From CAZUGO01 sp964619935 (GTDB lineage Bacteria > Planctomycetota > Phycisphaerae > UBA1845 > CAIVHJ01): DNA of 40,546 bases. Positions 15,433 through 23,913 of the stretch are shown one piece after another; within the stretch, counting starts at the first letter, position 1; the number at the start of each line of letters is the position of its first letter. The stretch is from the NCBI GenBank assembly GCA_964619935.1, contig CAZUGO010000004.1, positions 1 through 40,546 of the forward strand. Reading direction: 5' to 3'. Below the pieces are notes generated by a model, which saw only the letters and a list, made by a program, of their open reading frames with translations, was not told the origin of the DNA and ran no database searches. A program made the translations under genes and the position numbers.

Positions 15433-15906
15433 ATGCGATGGACCCAGATGGCGGTTGCCGGGGCGATGGGGGTGGCGGTGCTGCTGCCCGGTTGCCTGGC
15501 GTTGAACATCAAAGGGCCGGTGGTCAGCGGCGACGACCGCCAGGAAACCAAGCGGTCGGCTTCACAACATCCCGCCGGAGCCTGCGGAGATGCCTGTGAT
15601 CTGGTCGAAGCGGCCGCCATGTTGGATGCTTCCAGCGATCAGCGCGAAGTGCTGGAGAAGGTCGCCGGCCGGCCGGCATTGTCGGCCCATGAGCAGCGCT
15701 ATCTGATCAACGTGGCCTTCGCCATGAAGTTCAGCAGCGACCAGTCTGCCGTGCTGACCGCACTGGCGGCCAATCCGTCGCTGACCGCGGAGGGCCGCGC
15801 CCATCTGGTCGACCGCCTTGACGAGATCCGGTTCAGCAGCGATCGCCGCCGCGTTGTCGATGCACTGGCCGGCAATCCCGCTGGCGCTGCCACGCCCGCG
15901 GGGTAG
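15433..15906 (+). CDS. Repeat lipoprotein of unknown function
   Basis: A 157-residue predicted lipoprotein. The signal sequence ends in the lipobox LLPGC, and GGAGG precedes the ATG by about 7 nt. The mature part holds a ~34-residue unit repeated almost three times, each starting with SSDQ or SSDR: SSDQREVLEKVAGRPALS, then SSDQSAVLTALAANPSLT, then SSDRRRVVDALAGNP. Each is followed by a helical stretch ending (K/R)FSSD. The pattern suggests a small alpha-solenoid. Similar SSD-VL-LA repeats occur in envelope proteins of planctomycetes, as I recall. It sits between sppA and the secreted YyaL gene, so an envelope role fits. No enzymatic motif is visible. Confidence 0.82.
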   Translation: MRWTQMAVAGAMGVAVLLPGCLALNIKGPVVSGDDRQETKRSASQHPAGACGDACDLVEAAAMLDASSDQREVLEKVAGRPALSAHEQRYLINVAFAMKFSSDQSAVLTALAANPSLTAEGRAHLVDRLDEIRFSSDRRRVVDALAGNPAGAATPAG

Positions 15907-16037
15907 CGGCCTGGCATTCTGGAACACTCGCGGGTTCAGCGCGCCTGCCGACCGGTCCTCCCGCTGCGGCTGACGCGGCCCACCGCGGGTTCAGGCAGCG
16001 CCCCCGCCTGGTTTGCAGGGGCCGAACCAAGGTGGAT

Positions 16038-18302
16038 ATGATCGCTCGGCACATGACCGCACTCGGTCCGACCCTGAAGCGCCGCACGTCTGGCCTGGCA
16101 TGCCTGGCCCTGCTGGTCTGGGCGCCGGTGGTCCATCCCGAAGAACAGAAGGACGACATGCATTCTGCCGATGCCCCGCATGCCAACCGCCTCATTCACA
16201 GTCTCAGCCCCTATTTGTTGCAGCATGCCCACAATCCCGTGGACTGGTACCCTTGGGGCCCTGAGGCCCTCGATCGTGCCCGCCGCGAACACAAGCCGAT
16301 CTTCCTGAGTATTGGGTATTCGGCGTGCCATTGGTGCCACGTCATGGAACATGAGAGCTTCGAGGACCCGCAGGTGGCCGAGGTGCTGAACGCGCACTTT
16401 GTGAGCATCAAGGTGGATCGTGAGGAGCGCCCGGACATCGACGAACTGTACATGCAGGCCACGCTGGCGATGGTCGGCAGCGGCGGGTGGCCCATGAGTG
16501 TGTTCCTGAAACCGGACGGCGCCCCCTTCTGGGCCGGAACCTACATTCGTCGCGACGCTTTCGTGCACTTGGCAAGTCGCATTGCCGAGACCTGGGAGCG
16601 CGATCCTGAGGAGATCGACCGCGTTTCATCCCAATTGAAGGCCTACCTGGAGCACTGGGCCCAAGGTCCGAAAATCGCCGCTGGAGTTCCCGGCCCGCAG
16701 GTGGTTCGCCGAACAGCCGCGATGTTGGCCGGCGCATTTGACCTCGATCTCGGCGGGCTCCGGGCCCAGGGTGGCAACGGCAACAAGTTTCCGCCGAGTA
16801 TGGCCATGGAGCTGATGCTGCGGGTCTGGCAGACCACCGGCGATGCCAAGGTGCTGCGGGCAGTCGAAGTCACGCTCGACAAGATGGCGGACGGTGGCAT
16901 CTATGATCACCTCGGCGGCGGCATCTGTCGCTACAGCACCGATCCCTACTGGCGGGTGCCGCACTTCGAGAAGATGCTGTACGACCAGGCCCTCGTCAGC
17001 AGCATCTACCTGGATGGGTTCCAGGTCTTCTCCAAGCCGCGCTATGCGGAGGTGGCTCGCGGTATCCTGGACTACGTGCTCGAAGACCTGCAGAGCCCGC
17101 AAGGCGGGTTCTACTCGACGCGCGATGCCGACAGCGATGGCCTGGAGGGTCAGTATTACATCTGGACCGTGGACGAAGTGCACGCGGCCCTCGGCGAGGT
17201 CGACGGACCCATCTTCTGTGCGGCCTATGACGTGACTGCGACCGGCAACTGGTCGGAGTCGCTGGGGCATGCCCCGCCCGGGCCGAAGAACATCTTGAAC
17301 ATCAAGCGCGATCTGGACACCGTTGCGGCCGGGTTCGCAATGGCGCCCCACGAACTGCGGACCCGCCTGAACGGAATGCGCGCTGTGTTGCGCGACGTGC
17401 GCCGCCGACGGACCGCGCCCGGCCTCGATGACAAGATCCTGACCGCCTGGAACGGCCTGATGATCGCGAGCCTGGCCAAGGCGGCTTCGGTTCTGAATGA
17501 ACCGCGATATGCGGCGGCAGCAGCGCGGGCCGCCGACTTTGTGCTCGAACACTTGCGCCGCGACGGCCGGCTGCTGCGGACCTATCGCCACGGCGAGTCC
17601 CGGTTGACCGCTTATCTCAGCGACTACGCGTTTTTCATCGAGGGACTGCTCAATCTCCATGAGGCGACCTATGACCTGCGCTGGCTTGATGAGGCCACGG
17701 CGCTGGCGGAGACCTGCAACGCCTACTATGCGGATCCCCAGAACGGCGGCTTCTTCTTCACCGCCCGCGATGCGGAGTCGTTGATCGTCCGGACCCGGAA
17801 TCCACGCGACGGGGCGATTCCCTCCGGCAACTCCGTTCATGCCATGAATCTGCTGCGCTTGCAGATCATGCTGGATCGTTCCGATTTCCGAACGATGGCC
17901 GAATCAATTTTTCGCGGGTTCGCCGGCCAGATCGAGCAGTCACCCGCGGCATTCGAGCGACTGCTGTGCGCCCTGGACTTCTACCATGCCCGCAAGCGCG
18001 AGATCGTTCTGGCGGCTTCGGATCGCCAGCAGTTGTCAGCGCTGATCGAGGCCGCTTATTCCAGCTATTTGCCGAACAAAGTCGTCAGTGGAGTCATCGG
18101 CGGCAGCGCTCCCGACGCGGTGGCCCTGCTCCGGGGCAAGAAAGCCATCGCGAACCAGCCAACCGTCTTTGTATGCGAGAACTATGCCTGCAAGGCGCCT
18201 GTGCATGAACCTGCCCAGTTGAAGGCCTTGCTCTGGCCGCCGCCGGAAAAGGCCACGGGGTCCGTCGGCGGCCCGCCCCCTCCGGAGAAACCAAGTCAAT
18301 GA
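16038..18302 (+). CDS. YyaL/DUF255 thioredoxin-like protein, secreted form
   Basis: About 754 residues, matching the YyaL/spermatogenesis-associated protein 20 family. An N-terminal thioredoxin-like domain begins ANRLIHSLSPYLLQHAHNPVDW and has the redox-like site CHWC (C97, C100) in SIGYSACHWCHVMEHESFED. A long (alpha/alpha)6-barrel-like domain follows, with GGIYDHLGGG, FEKMLYDQA, DADSDGLEGQYYIWT and DDKILTAWNGLM. The biochemical role of the family is not settled. An extra N-terminal segment with a hydrophobic core (LACLALLVWAPVV, about 20-32) suggests export, unlike most homologues. The start is unsure: GTG 16032, ATG 16038 or ATG 16053. The stop overlaps the next start (ATGA), indicating translational coupling. 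Confidence 0.92.
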   Translation: MIARHMTALGPTLKRRTSGLACLALLVWAPVVHPEEQKDDMHSADAPHANRLIHSLSPYLLQHAHNPVDWYPWGPEALDRARREHKPIFLSIGYSACHWCHVMEHESFEDPQVAEVLNAHFVSIKVDREERPDIDELYMQATLAMVGSGGWPMSVFLKPDGAPFWAGTYIRRDAFVHLASRIAETWERDPEEIDRVSSQLKAYLEHWAQGPKIAAGVPGPQVVRRTAAMLAGAFDLDLGGLRAQGGNGNKFPPSMAMELMLRVWQTTGDAKVLRAVEVTLDKMADGGIYDHLGGGICRYSTDPYWRVPHFEKMLYDQALVSSIYLDGFQVFSKPRYAEVARGILDYVLEDLQSPQGGFYSTRDADSDGLEGQYYIWTVDEVHAALGEVDGPIFCAAYDVTATGNWSESLGHAPPGPKNILNIKRDLDTVAAGFAMAPHELRTRLNGMRAVLRDVRRRRTAPGLDDKILTAWNGLMIASLAKAASVLNEPRYAAAAARAADFVLEHLRRDGRLLRTYRHGESRLTAYLSDYAFFIEGLLNLHEATYDLRWLDEATALAETCNAYYADPQNGGFFFTARDAESLIVRTRNPRDGAIPSGNSVHAMNLLRLQIMLDRSDFRTMAESIFRGFAGQIEQSPAAFERLLCALDFYHARKREIVLAASDRQQLSALIEAAYSSYLPNKVVSGVIGGSAPDAVALLRGKKAIANQPTVFVCENYACKAPVHEPAQLKALLWPPPEKATGSVGGPPPPEKPSQ

Positions 18303-19243
18303 GCAATGTGCTGGCAGCCACCATGATGTGGGTCGCGGCGGGCTGGATCGCCCAGTCGCCGCCGCCGCCCGCGGCGGGTCCGGGGCAGCGTCTGGAACGC
18401 CGCCCCGCCGCTGAAACGATCCGCCGGACCTTGGACCGTGATCGACCGTCGGCGGATCCGATTCCCGGGCAGGTGCCGCTCGAACTGGCGGCGGCAGGCC
18501 GGCAGGATGGCACCGCAAGCGGACTCTGGCCAGAAGGGTTTCTGTTGGCCCGCCGTCGCGGCCAGCTCCGGCGGACGGACGACGGCTGGGCCTTCGTGAT
18601 CGTGGAAGGCGAGGATCAAGGCAATGCCATCCGGGTCCTGCCGAATTCCAAGTTGCGGCAAATGCAGGCCTACACCTCCGATGGGACCCGGGCAGTGGAC
18701 TTTACGGTGTCCGGCATGGTCACCGAATACGCCGATGAGAACTACCTGCTGATCCGCAATGCGGTAGTGCTCAGCGGTGGGTCACAACCGCCGACCGTTC
18801 GCGCCCGGCCGCGAACGGACGACGCCTCCGGATCGGGCGATGTTCTGGACCTGATTCGCAGCGACGCGCTTCTTGGGCGGCCGGTGCCCACGACGCTGCC
18901 GGAGGCCGGGCCCGACCCGGCGCGGATTCCGCCGTCGGTGGCGCCTGGAGAGGAGTTCGCGAAGCTGCTGCCCGAAGAGTCGACCGTGACCCTCAGAACC
19001 GGCCGGCTGGTCGCCGAGATGGATGGCCCCGTTCTTGCGTTCGAGTCGGACAGCGATCGGCCGGCCGAGCCCCCGCTGGCCGTCCTGGCCAGCCTGGCCC
19101 GGCAGCAGATGGAGGCCTATGCCCAAGGTGGCCTTCGCAGTGTTGTGTTCGTGGTCTCGGGGGAAATTACTGCCTACCAGGGGCGGAATTACCTGTTGGT
19201 CCGGCGGTTCTTCGTCCGCCCCGACGACGGCAACCTGAAGTAG
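18299..19243 (+). CDS. Secreted protein with two copies of an uncharacterised beta domain
   Basis: A 314-residue protein whose ATG overlaps the yyaL stop codon by 4 nt, so the two are co-expressed. A short signal-like segment (LAATMMWVAAGWIAQ) starts it. Two related domains are visible. In the first (about 75-160) LLARRRGQLRR is followed by VDFTVSGMVTEYADENYLLIRNAVV. In the second (about 230-308) TVTLRTGRLVAEMDG is followed by VVFVVSGEITAYQGRNYLLVRRFFV. The shared core is V(S)G.(V/I)T.Y...NYLL(I/V)R, which looks like an OB- or small beta-barrel unit. I know no named family. The coupling with the exported YyaL protein suggests a shared envelope function. Confidence 0.8.
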   Translation: MSNVLAATMMWVAAGWIAQSPPPPAAGPGQRLERRPAAETIRRTLDRDRPSADPIPGQVPLELAAAGRQDGTASGLWPEGFLLARRRGQLRRTDDGWAFVIVEGEDQGNAIRVLPNSKLRQMQAYTSDGTRAVDFTVSGMVTEYADENYLLIRNAVVLSGGSQPPTVRARPRTDDASGSGDVLDLIRSDALLGRPVPTTLPEAGPDPARIPPSVAPGEEFAKLLPEESTVTLRTGRLVAEMDGPVLAFESDSDRPAEPPLAVLASLARQQMEAYAQGGLRSVVFVVSGEITAYQGRNYLLVRRFFVRPDDGNLK

Positions 19244-19268
19244 CCCAGTGGCCCAGTGGGTCCGGCCG

Positions 19269-19297
19269 TTGCAAGCGAACCCGCCATCCGTTATCTT
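19269..19297 (+). promoter_or_regulatory. Candidate promoter of rplU
   Basis: TTGCAA and TATCTT with a 17-bp spacer, 39 bp before the rplU start codon. Confidence 0.45.
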
Positions 19298-19336
19298 GGG
19301 GGATTGAATTTTTGGGAAACGCCAAAGGAGCATGCG

Positions 19337-19660
19337 GTGTATGCCATCATTGAAGACAGCGGCAAGCAACTGAAGGTCAGAGAGAACGACACCATCGACG
19401 TGGACCTGCGCGATCTGCCGGAGGGGAGCGACCGCCTTCAGTTCGATAAAGTTTTGCTGATTGGTGACGAGACTTCCGAGGCCGCCGCGAAGATCGGCCA
19501 GCCCTGGCTGGAAGGCGCTTCGGTGGAAGCCCGTTTGGAGGGCGAGGTTCGCGGGGACAAGATCACCGTGGTCAAGTTCCGGCGTCGCAAAGGCTACCGG
19601 CGTAAGCAGGGCCACCGCCAGCGCTACCTGCGGGTCACCATCGACAAAATCAACAGCTAG
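19337..19660 (+). CDS. rplU: 50S ribosomal protein L21
   Basis: A 107-residue L21. The start is the GTG at 19337, giving YAIIEDSGKQLKV, the conserved L21 N-terminus. AAAGGAG lies 6 nt before it, and the in-frame codons upstream carry no conserved sequence. The C-terminal RRKGYRRKQGHRQRYLRVTI matches the rRNA-binding tail. L21 binds 23S rRNA in the large subunit. In most bacteria rpmA (L27) follows at once. Here the next gene is on the opposite strand and is a PTS EIIA-like gene, so rplU stands alone. Confidence 0.95.
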   Translation: MYAIIEDSGKQLKVRENDTIDVDLRDLPEGSDRLQFDKVLLIGDETSEAAAKIGQPWLEGASVEARLEGEVRGDKITVVKFRRRKGYRRKQGHRQRYLRVTIDKINS

Positions 19661-19782
19661 AACCGCTTCGGATTTGCCCGTGCGGTGACCCCCTGCCCTC
19701 CCGTCGGTTGGTGCGCTTCTGGTGGCGCTTGGCGATATTGCCGAGCACGCCTGGGGGCGTTGAGCGGGCCTGCCCGGCGGCT

Positions 19783-20238
19783 TTACGATTCGTATTCCCG
19801 AATGATTGCATAGACTCGCTCAGGGGTGGTCGCTTCGGTCAGGGCCACGCGGAAGGGGTCCATGAGCATAAGTCGACTGATCTGGGCCAATGCCTGGATG
19901 TGCGGACCGGTTTGGTCCTTGGGGCTGGCCAGCAGAACCACCAGGTCGGCGGGCCGCCCGTCGATGCTGTCCCAGGGGATCGGGTCGCGCGGTTTGCCGA
20001 GGGCCATGACCAGTGACCGGCAGGACTTGGACTTCCCGTGGGGGACCGCTAGGCCCCGCCCGATGCCGGTGGAGGCGAGCGCTTCGCGGTCGAAGATGGC
20101 CTGAAGGATCTCGTGCTCATCGGTGCAGCGGTCGGTGTGGGCGATGGCCTGAACCAGCCGGCAAATGGCTTCAGACTTGTCGGCAGCCACGAGCGGTACG
20201 ATGACACACTCCGGCGGCATGATCGTGGTCAGCTTCAT
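19783..20238 (-). CDS. PTS EIIA domain protein (PtsN/fructose-type)
   Basis: A 151-residue single-domain EIIA of the mannitol/fructose/Ntr class. The phosphorylated histidine is H67 in GRGLAVPHGKS. The flanking elements AIFDREALASTGIG, DLVVLLASP and HIQALAQISRLM fit the family. In EIIA-Ntr these proteins relay phosphate from EI/NPr and regulate rather than transport. No EIIB, EIIC, HPr or EI gene is in the window, which favours a regulatory role. Confusion with a fructose EIIA is possible. The gene is divergent from the GH113-like gene. Confidence 0.88.
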   Translation of the reverse strand: MKLTTIMPPECVIVPLVAADKSEAICRLVQAIAHTDRCTDEHEILQAIFDREALASTGIGRGLAVPHGKSKSCRSLVMALGKPRDPIPWDSIDGRPADLVVLLASPKDQTGPHIQALAQISRLMLMDPFRVALTEATTPERVYAIIREYES

Positions 20239-20284
20239 GATTCAAACCTGGCAACCGGCGACAGTTCGAGGGCGCGGGCCCCTT

Positions 20285-20312
20285 AGTCTACTTTTTCCGC
20301 TTGAATAGACAA
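20285..20312 (-). promoter_or_regulatory. Candidate promoter of the EIIA gene
   Basis: On the minus strand TTGTCT and TAGACT are separated by 16 bp, 47 bp upstream of the start codon. Confidence 0.4.
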
Positions 20313-20328
20313 CCTCAATCGCCAGAAT
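20301..20328 (+). promoter_or_regulatory. Candidate promoter of the GH113-like gene
   Basis: TTGAAT and CAGAAT with a 16-bp spacer, overlapping the divergent EIIA promoter. Each hexamer matches four of six consensus positions. Confidence 0.3.
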
Positions 20329-20378
20329 TCTGAGCGAATTTCAGCGCGCTGGCCGGGCGGCATCCGAGGGTGTCCCTC

Positions 20379-21467
20379 ATGAAGTGGTTCTCACCGATTA
20401 CCATGTTGCTGGCTGCCGGGCTCGCGGCTTTGCTGATCGACGGTCCGCCGACGGTCCGCGGTCCTACGCAGCAACTGGGTGCCGTAGCGGTCCGGGCCGC
20501 GCCGGCCTACCGCGGCCTCGCCATCCAGGTGGACACCAGTCACCGGCCGCTGCAGCGCTACGGACCGATGGTCCGGCAGATCGCCGATCTGGGTGCCGAC
20601 ACCGTGTTGTTCAGTGTCAACGCTTACCAGACGGACGCCGGTGCGACCGACATTCACGTGGATCCGCGGAAGACCCCGGAGGATGCCATCTGGCGGGCAC
20701 TGCTCCGGTTGGCCCGGGATTGCGGGCTGCGGATCGTGCTGATGCCCAAGATCCTGCTGTCGGCGCCCCGCGGGCAGGAATGGCGCGGCGTGATCAATCC
20801 CGGGCGGCAATGGTCCGTGTGGTTCGCCCGCTATGGCGACTTCATCATGCATTACGCCCGCTTGGCGGCTGATTGTGATGTCGACGTCTTCGTGGTCGGT
20901 TCGGAGTTGCTGACCGCCGAGAAGCACACCGGGCGCTGGCGCCAACTGATTGCGGAGGTTCGCGGCGTGTTTGACGGTCTGCTGACCTACTCCGCCAATT
21001 GGGACCATTACGCGGCGGTGCAGTTCTGGGACGACCTCGACCTGGTGGCGATGACCAGCTACTACCGGACCGCCGAGGGCCTGGAGCCGACCCGTGCCAT
21101 GATGGTGTCCACCTGGCGGTCGATCCGATCCGAGATTCTGGAATGGCAATCGCGGATCGGTAGGCCCATCCTGTTCACCGAGGTCGGGTGGTGCAGTCAG
21201 CGCGGCTGCTCGTTGGCGCCCTGGAATTACCATTACAACCCGGTGGCGTCGGTGACCGGCTTGCGCGAGCAGCGGCTGAACTACGAGGCGTTCATTCAGG
21301 TCTGGAATGACCAGCCGGCAGTGGCAGGTGTCATCTGGTGGGAGTGGGCCCACCACGGCGGCGGTTCGTCCGATTACGGGTACACGCCCAAGAACAAGCC
21401 AGCCCAGGCCGTGCTGCAGGACTGGTTCACGGGCGCTGCCACGAGGTCCCCCGGGGATCCGCCGTGA
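20379..21467 (+). CDS. Secreted GH113-like glycoside hydrolase
   Basis: A 362-residue TIM-barrel protein with an N-terminal signal sequence (FSPITMLLAAGLAALLI). The barrel fits clan GH-A and most resembles family GH113 (beta-mannanase type). It shows YRGLAIQVDT at strand 1, LGADTVLFSV, the candidate acid/base Glu in DVFVVGSELLTAE, AMTSYYRTAEG, and the candidate nucleophile Glu in ILFTEVGWCSQRG, ending with GVIWWEWAHH. Mannan-type polysaccharide hydrolysis is probable, but substrate cannot be fixed from sequence. GAGGGTG precedes the ATG; the in-frame GTG at 20370 is an alternative. No other carbohydrate genes except the divergent EIIA adjoin it. Confidence 0.82.
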   Translation: MKWFSPITMLLAAGLAALLIDGPPTVRGPTQQLGAVAVRAAPAYRGLAIQVDTSHRPLQRYGPMVRQIADLGADTVLFSVNAYQTDAGATDIHVDPRKTPEDAIWRALLRLARDCGLRIVLMPKILLSAPRGQEWRGVINPGRQWSVWFARYGDFIMHYARLAADCDVDVFVVGSELLTAEKHTGRWRQLIAEVRGVFDGLLTYSANWDHYAAVQFWDDLDLVAMTSYYRTAEGLEPTRAMMVSTWRSIRSEILEWQSRIGRPILFTEVGWCSQRGCSLAPWNYHYNPVASVTGLREQRLNYEAFIQVWNDQPAVAGVIWWEWAHHGGGSSDYGYTPKNKPAQAVLQDWFTGAATRSPGDPP

Positions 21468-21633
21468 ATCAGCCGTCCACATAACCCGCCGCACGCAGGC
21501 GGTGTCGGACCTGCCGGTCGGGTCCGACCGTTATCACTTAATGCTGTTGGGGCCGGATGACGATCCGTGAACCACGTTGCCGAGGCGGTCGGCCGATGAG
21601 TCGCGATACGCCGTACACGGAATCTTGTGATCG

Positions 21634-22050
21634 ATGGCACCTGAATCGTCGCGTTCGCGTGGTCTGGTATCCGGGCACCTGAATCCAGGCGTGGTGAGCG
21701 AGTCGTTCGGCGCGCACCGGCTGGTGGCCAAGCAGGACGAGTTGGGCTGGGCCTTTGCCGTCAGCGGTGTCGCTGGCGCCGCCGGGACGGGCGACTGTTG
21801 TGATGCCTGCGATCCCGGTCCGGTCGATTCGGTGTCCTTGCTGCTGTTTCGCCAGCAACTGAACGCGGCCCGCGTCGCCTTGGAGAACATCTCGGCTTCG
21901 AATTGCGCGGTGTGTGACCACGGCTTTGCGCACAGCGCGGCGCGGCTGACGCTGGCCAGGATTCTGAGTGAGTCCGGGCCCCGCACGCGACCTCCCAGCA
22001 CGGATCATCCTATCGTCTGGGTCCCATCGGACCTTATGGGACCGCATTGA
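21634..22050 (+). CDS. Flagellin C-terminal-domain-only ORF (possible relic or small flagellin-derived protein)
   Basis: A 138-residue ORF whose middle (about 70-113) resembles the flagellin C-terminus: LNAARVALENISASN, a D...FA core, then ARLTLARIL. The bona fide flagellin at 22295 has VNSMQVAFENITASE, then DADMAEE, then SKLTLAQIL at the same spacing. The final D0 helix (FQVLAIANQVPANVLQLIG in the real gene) is missing and replaced by unrelated residues. The N-terminal third has no flagellin-like sequence and holds CCDAC. No Shine-Dalgarno is seen before the ATG, so translation is uncertain. It is either a decayed duplicate of the neighbouring flagellin gene or a small protein that borrows the filament-packing helix. 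It lies 244 bp upstream of the intact flagellin on the same strand. Confidence 0.55.
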   Translation: MAPESSRSRGLVSGHLNPGVVSESFGAHRLVAKQDELGWAFAVSGVAGAAGTGDCCDACDPGPVDSVSLLLFRQQLNAARVALENISASNCAVCDHGFAHSAARLTLARILSESGPRTRPPSTDHPIVWVPSDLMGPH

Positions 22051-22294
22051 ATGTTCCGCGAAATTAGCTAAGCAGGCGTCTGTCGCGCGACGACCTATCA
22101 TGGCGAGTCGGGTGGGCTGAGGCTTCAGGGACATCAGCGCGAGTCGCTGAAATCCAGTCCGCGTGTGGGTGACGGCTGGCCGCTTGCGGCCCACTTGCCG
22201 GCCCCGACATGCCGAGCCACGCACGGTCGCGTGGCAGGACGCAGAGGCCGCCGAACTCCGGCGGCCGCCGCGGCAGGTCTCACGGAGGATCAGG

Positions 22295-23719
22295 ATGAGC
22301 CGGATCAACACCAACATCTCCTCGATTCGGTCGCTCAACCAGCTCAATGCCAATCAAGATCGCCTGAACCTGCGGCTGGAGCGGCTGTCCACCGGTCTGC
22401 GAATCAACCGCGGCAAAGATGACCCGGCCGGCCTGATCGCTTCAGAACGACTGCGCGCCGAAATCAACGGCATCCAGCAGGCTACAGCCAATTCCCTGCG
22501 CACCATCAATGTGCTGTCGGTGGCCGAGGGCGCTCTGAACGAGGTCTCCAACCTGTTGCTCGAAATCCGCAGCCTGGTCACCAGCACGTCCAATGAGGCG
22601 GCGTTGTCGCCCGATGAGGTGGCCGCCAACCAACTGCAGATTGACTCCCTGCTGGAGAGCATCAATCGCATCGCCAACACCACGCAGTTTGCCGGCCAGA
22701 ACTTGTTGGACGGATCGGTCGGTTATAACTTCTCCGGGCAGGCCACCACGCATATCGAACACGTGCGGGTCTATGGCGCCCGCCTGCCGGACAACGGTGG
22801 GGTGACCGTCTCCGTGGAGGTCACCCAGTCGGCCGAGCGGGCCGTGCTGGCCTTCAACCGTGGGGCGGCTGCGGGGCTGGCCTCCGCGGTGACCATCGAC
22901 CTGTCGGGCAATCTGGGGACCGAGACCCTCAGTTTCGCCAGCGGCACGGCACTGTCTTCGGTGGCGGCGGCGATCAACAACTTCACGTCCTTGACCGGTG
23001 TGACTGCCGCGCTGTCGGGGACCTCGGCAGTGTTGCTGCGCAGCGAAAAATTCGGGAGCGATCAGTTCGTGAGCGTCAGGACGCTTGCCGGAACCTTTAC
23101 GACCGGGGCCGGCCTCAGCGTCCAAGACGAAGGCGTGGACGCCGGGGTGTTGATCAACGGTCAGGCCGCGGCGACCCATGGCCTGGAAGCCACCCTGCGG
23201 ACCACCGCGATCGACATCGAGATGACCCTGTCGCAGGGCTTTGGGCAGCAGACCGCGTCATCCACGTCGTTCAGCATCGTCGGTGGCGGGGCTCGATTCC
23301 AGATCAGTCCGTCGATCACCGCCGCGGGGCAGGTCAACCTGGGAATTCCGTCGATTTCGCCGACGAACCTGGGTAACGCCATCGACGGGTTCCTGAACTC
23401 AATCAAGACCGGCGGGGCCAATGAGGTGGCCGCCGGCAACTTCACCAAGGCCGAGATCATCGTCAAAGATGCGGTCAACCAGGTCGCCGTGCTCCGCGGG
23501 CGGCTGGGCGCGTTCCAGAAGAACGTGGTGGAGACCAACGTCAACAGCATGCAGGTCGCCTTCGAGAACATCACGGCATCCGAGTCGAACCTGCGCGATG
23601 CTGACATGGCCGAGGAAGTCTCCAAGCTGACCCTGGCCCAAATTCTGGTCCAAAGCTCCTTCCAAGTGCTGGCCATTGCCAACCAGGTTCCCGCCAACGT
23701 CCTGCAGCTCATCGGGTAG
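22295..23719 (+). CDS. fliC: Flagellin
   Basis: A 474-residue flagellar filament subunit. The conserved N-terminal D0/D1 region (about 1-150) starts MSRINTNISSIRSLNQLNAN and includes LERLSTGLRINRGKDDPAGLIAS. The C-terminal D1/D0 region (about 400-474) ends with FENITASESNLRDADMAEE and SFQVLAIANQVPANVLQLIG. The variable centre (about 165-385) is of moderate size and rich in Ser, Thr, Ala and Gly, typical of surface-exposed domains. GGAGGATCAGG precedes the ATG at 22295; in-frame upstream codons encode nothing conserved. It heads a filament cluster with fliD and fliS. The gene symbol follows the common name for flagellin. Confidence 0.95.
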   Translation: MSRINTNISSIRSLNQLNANQDRLNLRLERLSTGLRINRGKDDPAGLIASERLRAEINGIQQATANSLRTINVLSVAEGALNEVSNLLLEIRSLVTSTSNEAALSPDEVAANQLQIDSLLESINRIANTTQFAGQNLLDGSVGYNFSGQATTHIEHVRVYGARLPDNGGVTVSVEVTQSAERAVLAFNRGAAAGLASAVTIDLSGNLGTETLSFASGTALSSVAAAINNFTSLTGVTAALSGTSAVLLRSEKFGSDQFVSVRTLAGTFTTGAGLSVQDEGVDAGVLINGQAAATHGLEATLRTTAIDIEMTLSQGFGQQTASSTSFSIVGGGARFQISPSITAAGQVNLGIPSISPTNLGNAIDGFLNSIKTGGANEVAAGNFTKAEIIVKDAVNQVAVLRGRLGAFQKNVVETNVNSMQVAFENITASESNLRDADMAEEVSKLTLAQILVQSSFQVLAIANQVPANVLQLIG

Positions 23720-23913
23720 CGGGCGGGGCGGGCGTCGGAACCGCGGTTTCAGTACTGATCATCGCCCGCATCCGGATGGCGGCGCCGCGGTCGTCCGTGG
23801 CCACGACGGTGCGCCTGCAGCCTGGTCTGAAAGCCGCCGATAACCGAATTAGCCCAGGTCCCGGTGGCAGTCCTCGGACGACCCGATGGCCCTCAAGTGA
23901 ATGGGGTTGATCA

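Noticed and set aside
21515..21530. Hairpin CGGTCG-GGTC-CGACCG after the GH113-like gene
   Set aside because: The stem is only 6 bp and no T-run follows, so a terminator is not supported.
23836..23843. GCCGATAA, an exact sigma-28 -10 box, 71 bp before fliD
   Set aside because: The expected -35 (TAAA at the correct distance) is absent; the position reads GCAGCCTG. It could be chance, so I do not call a flagellar promoter.
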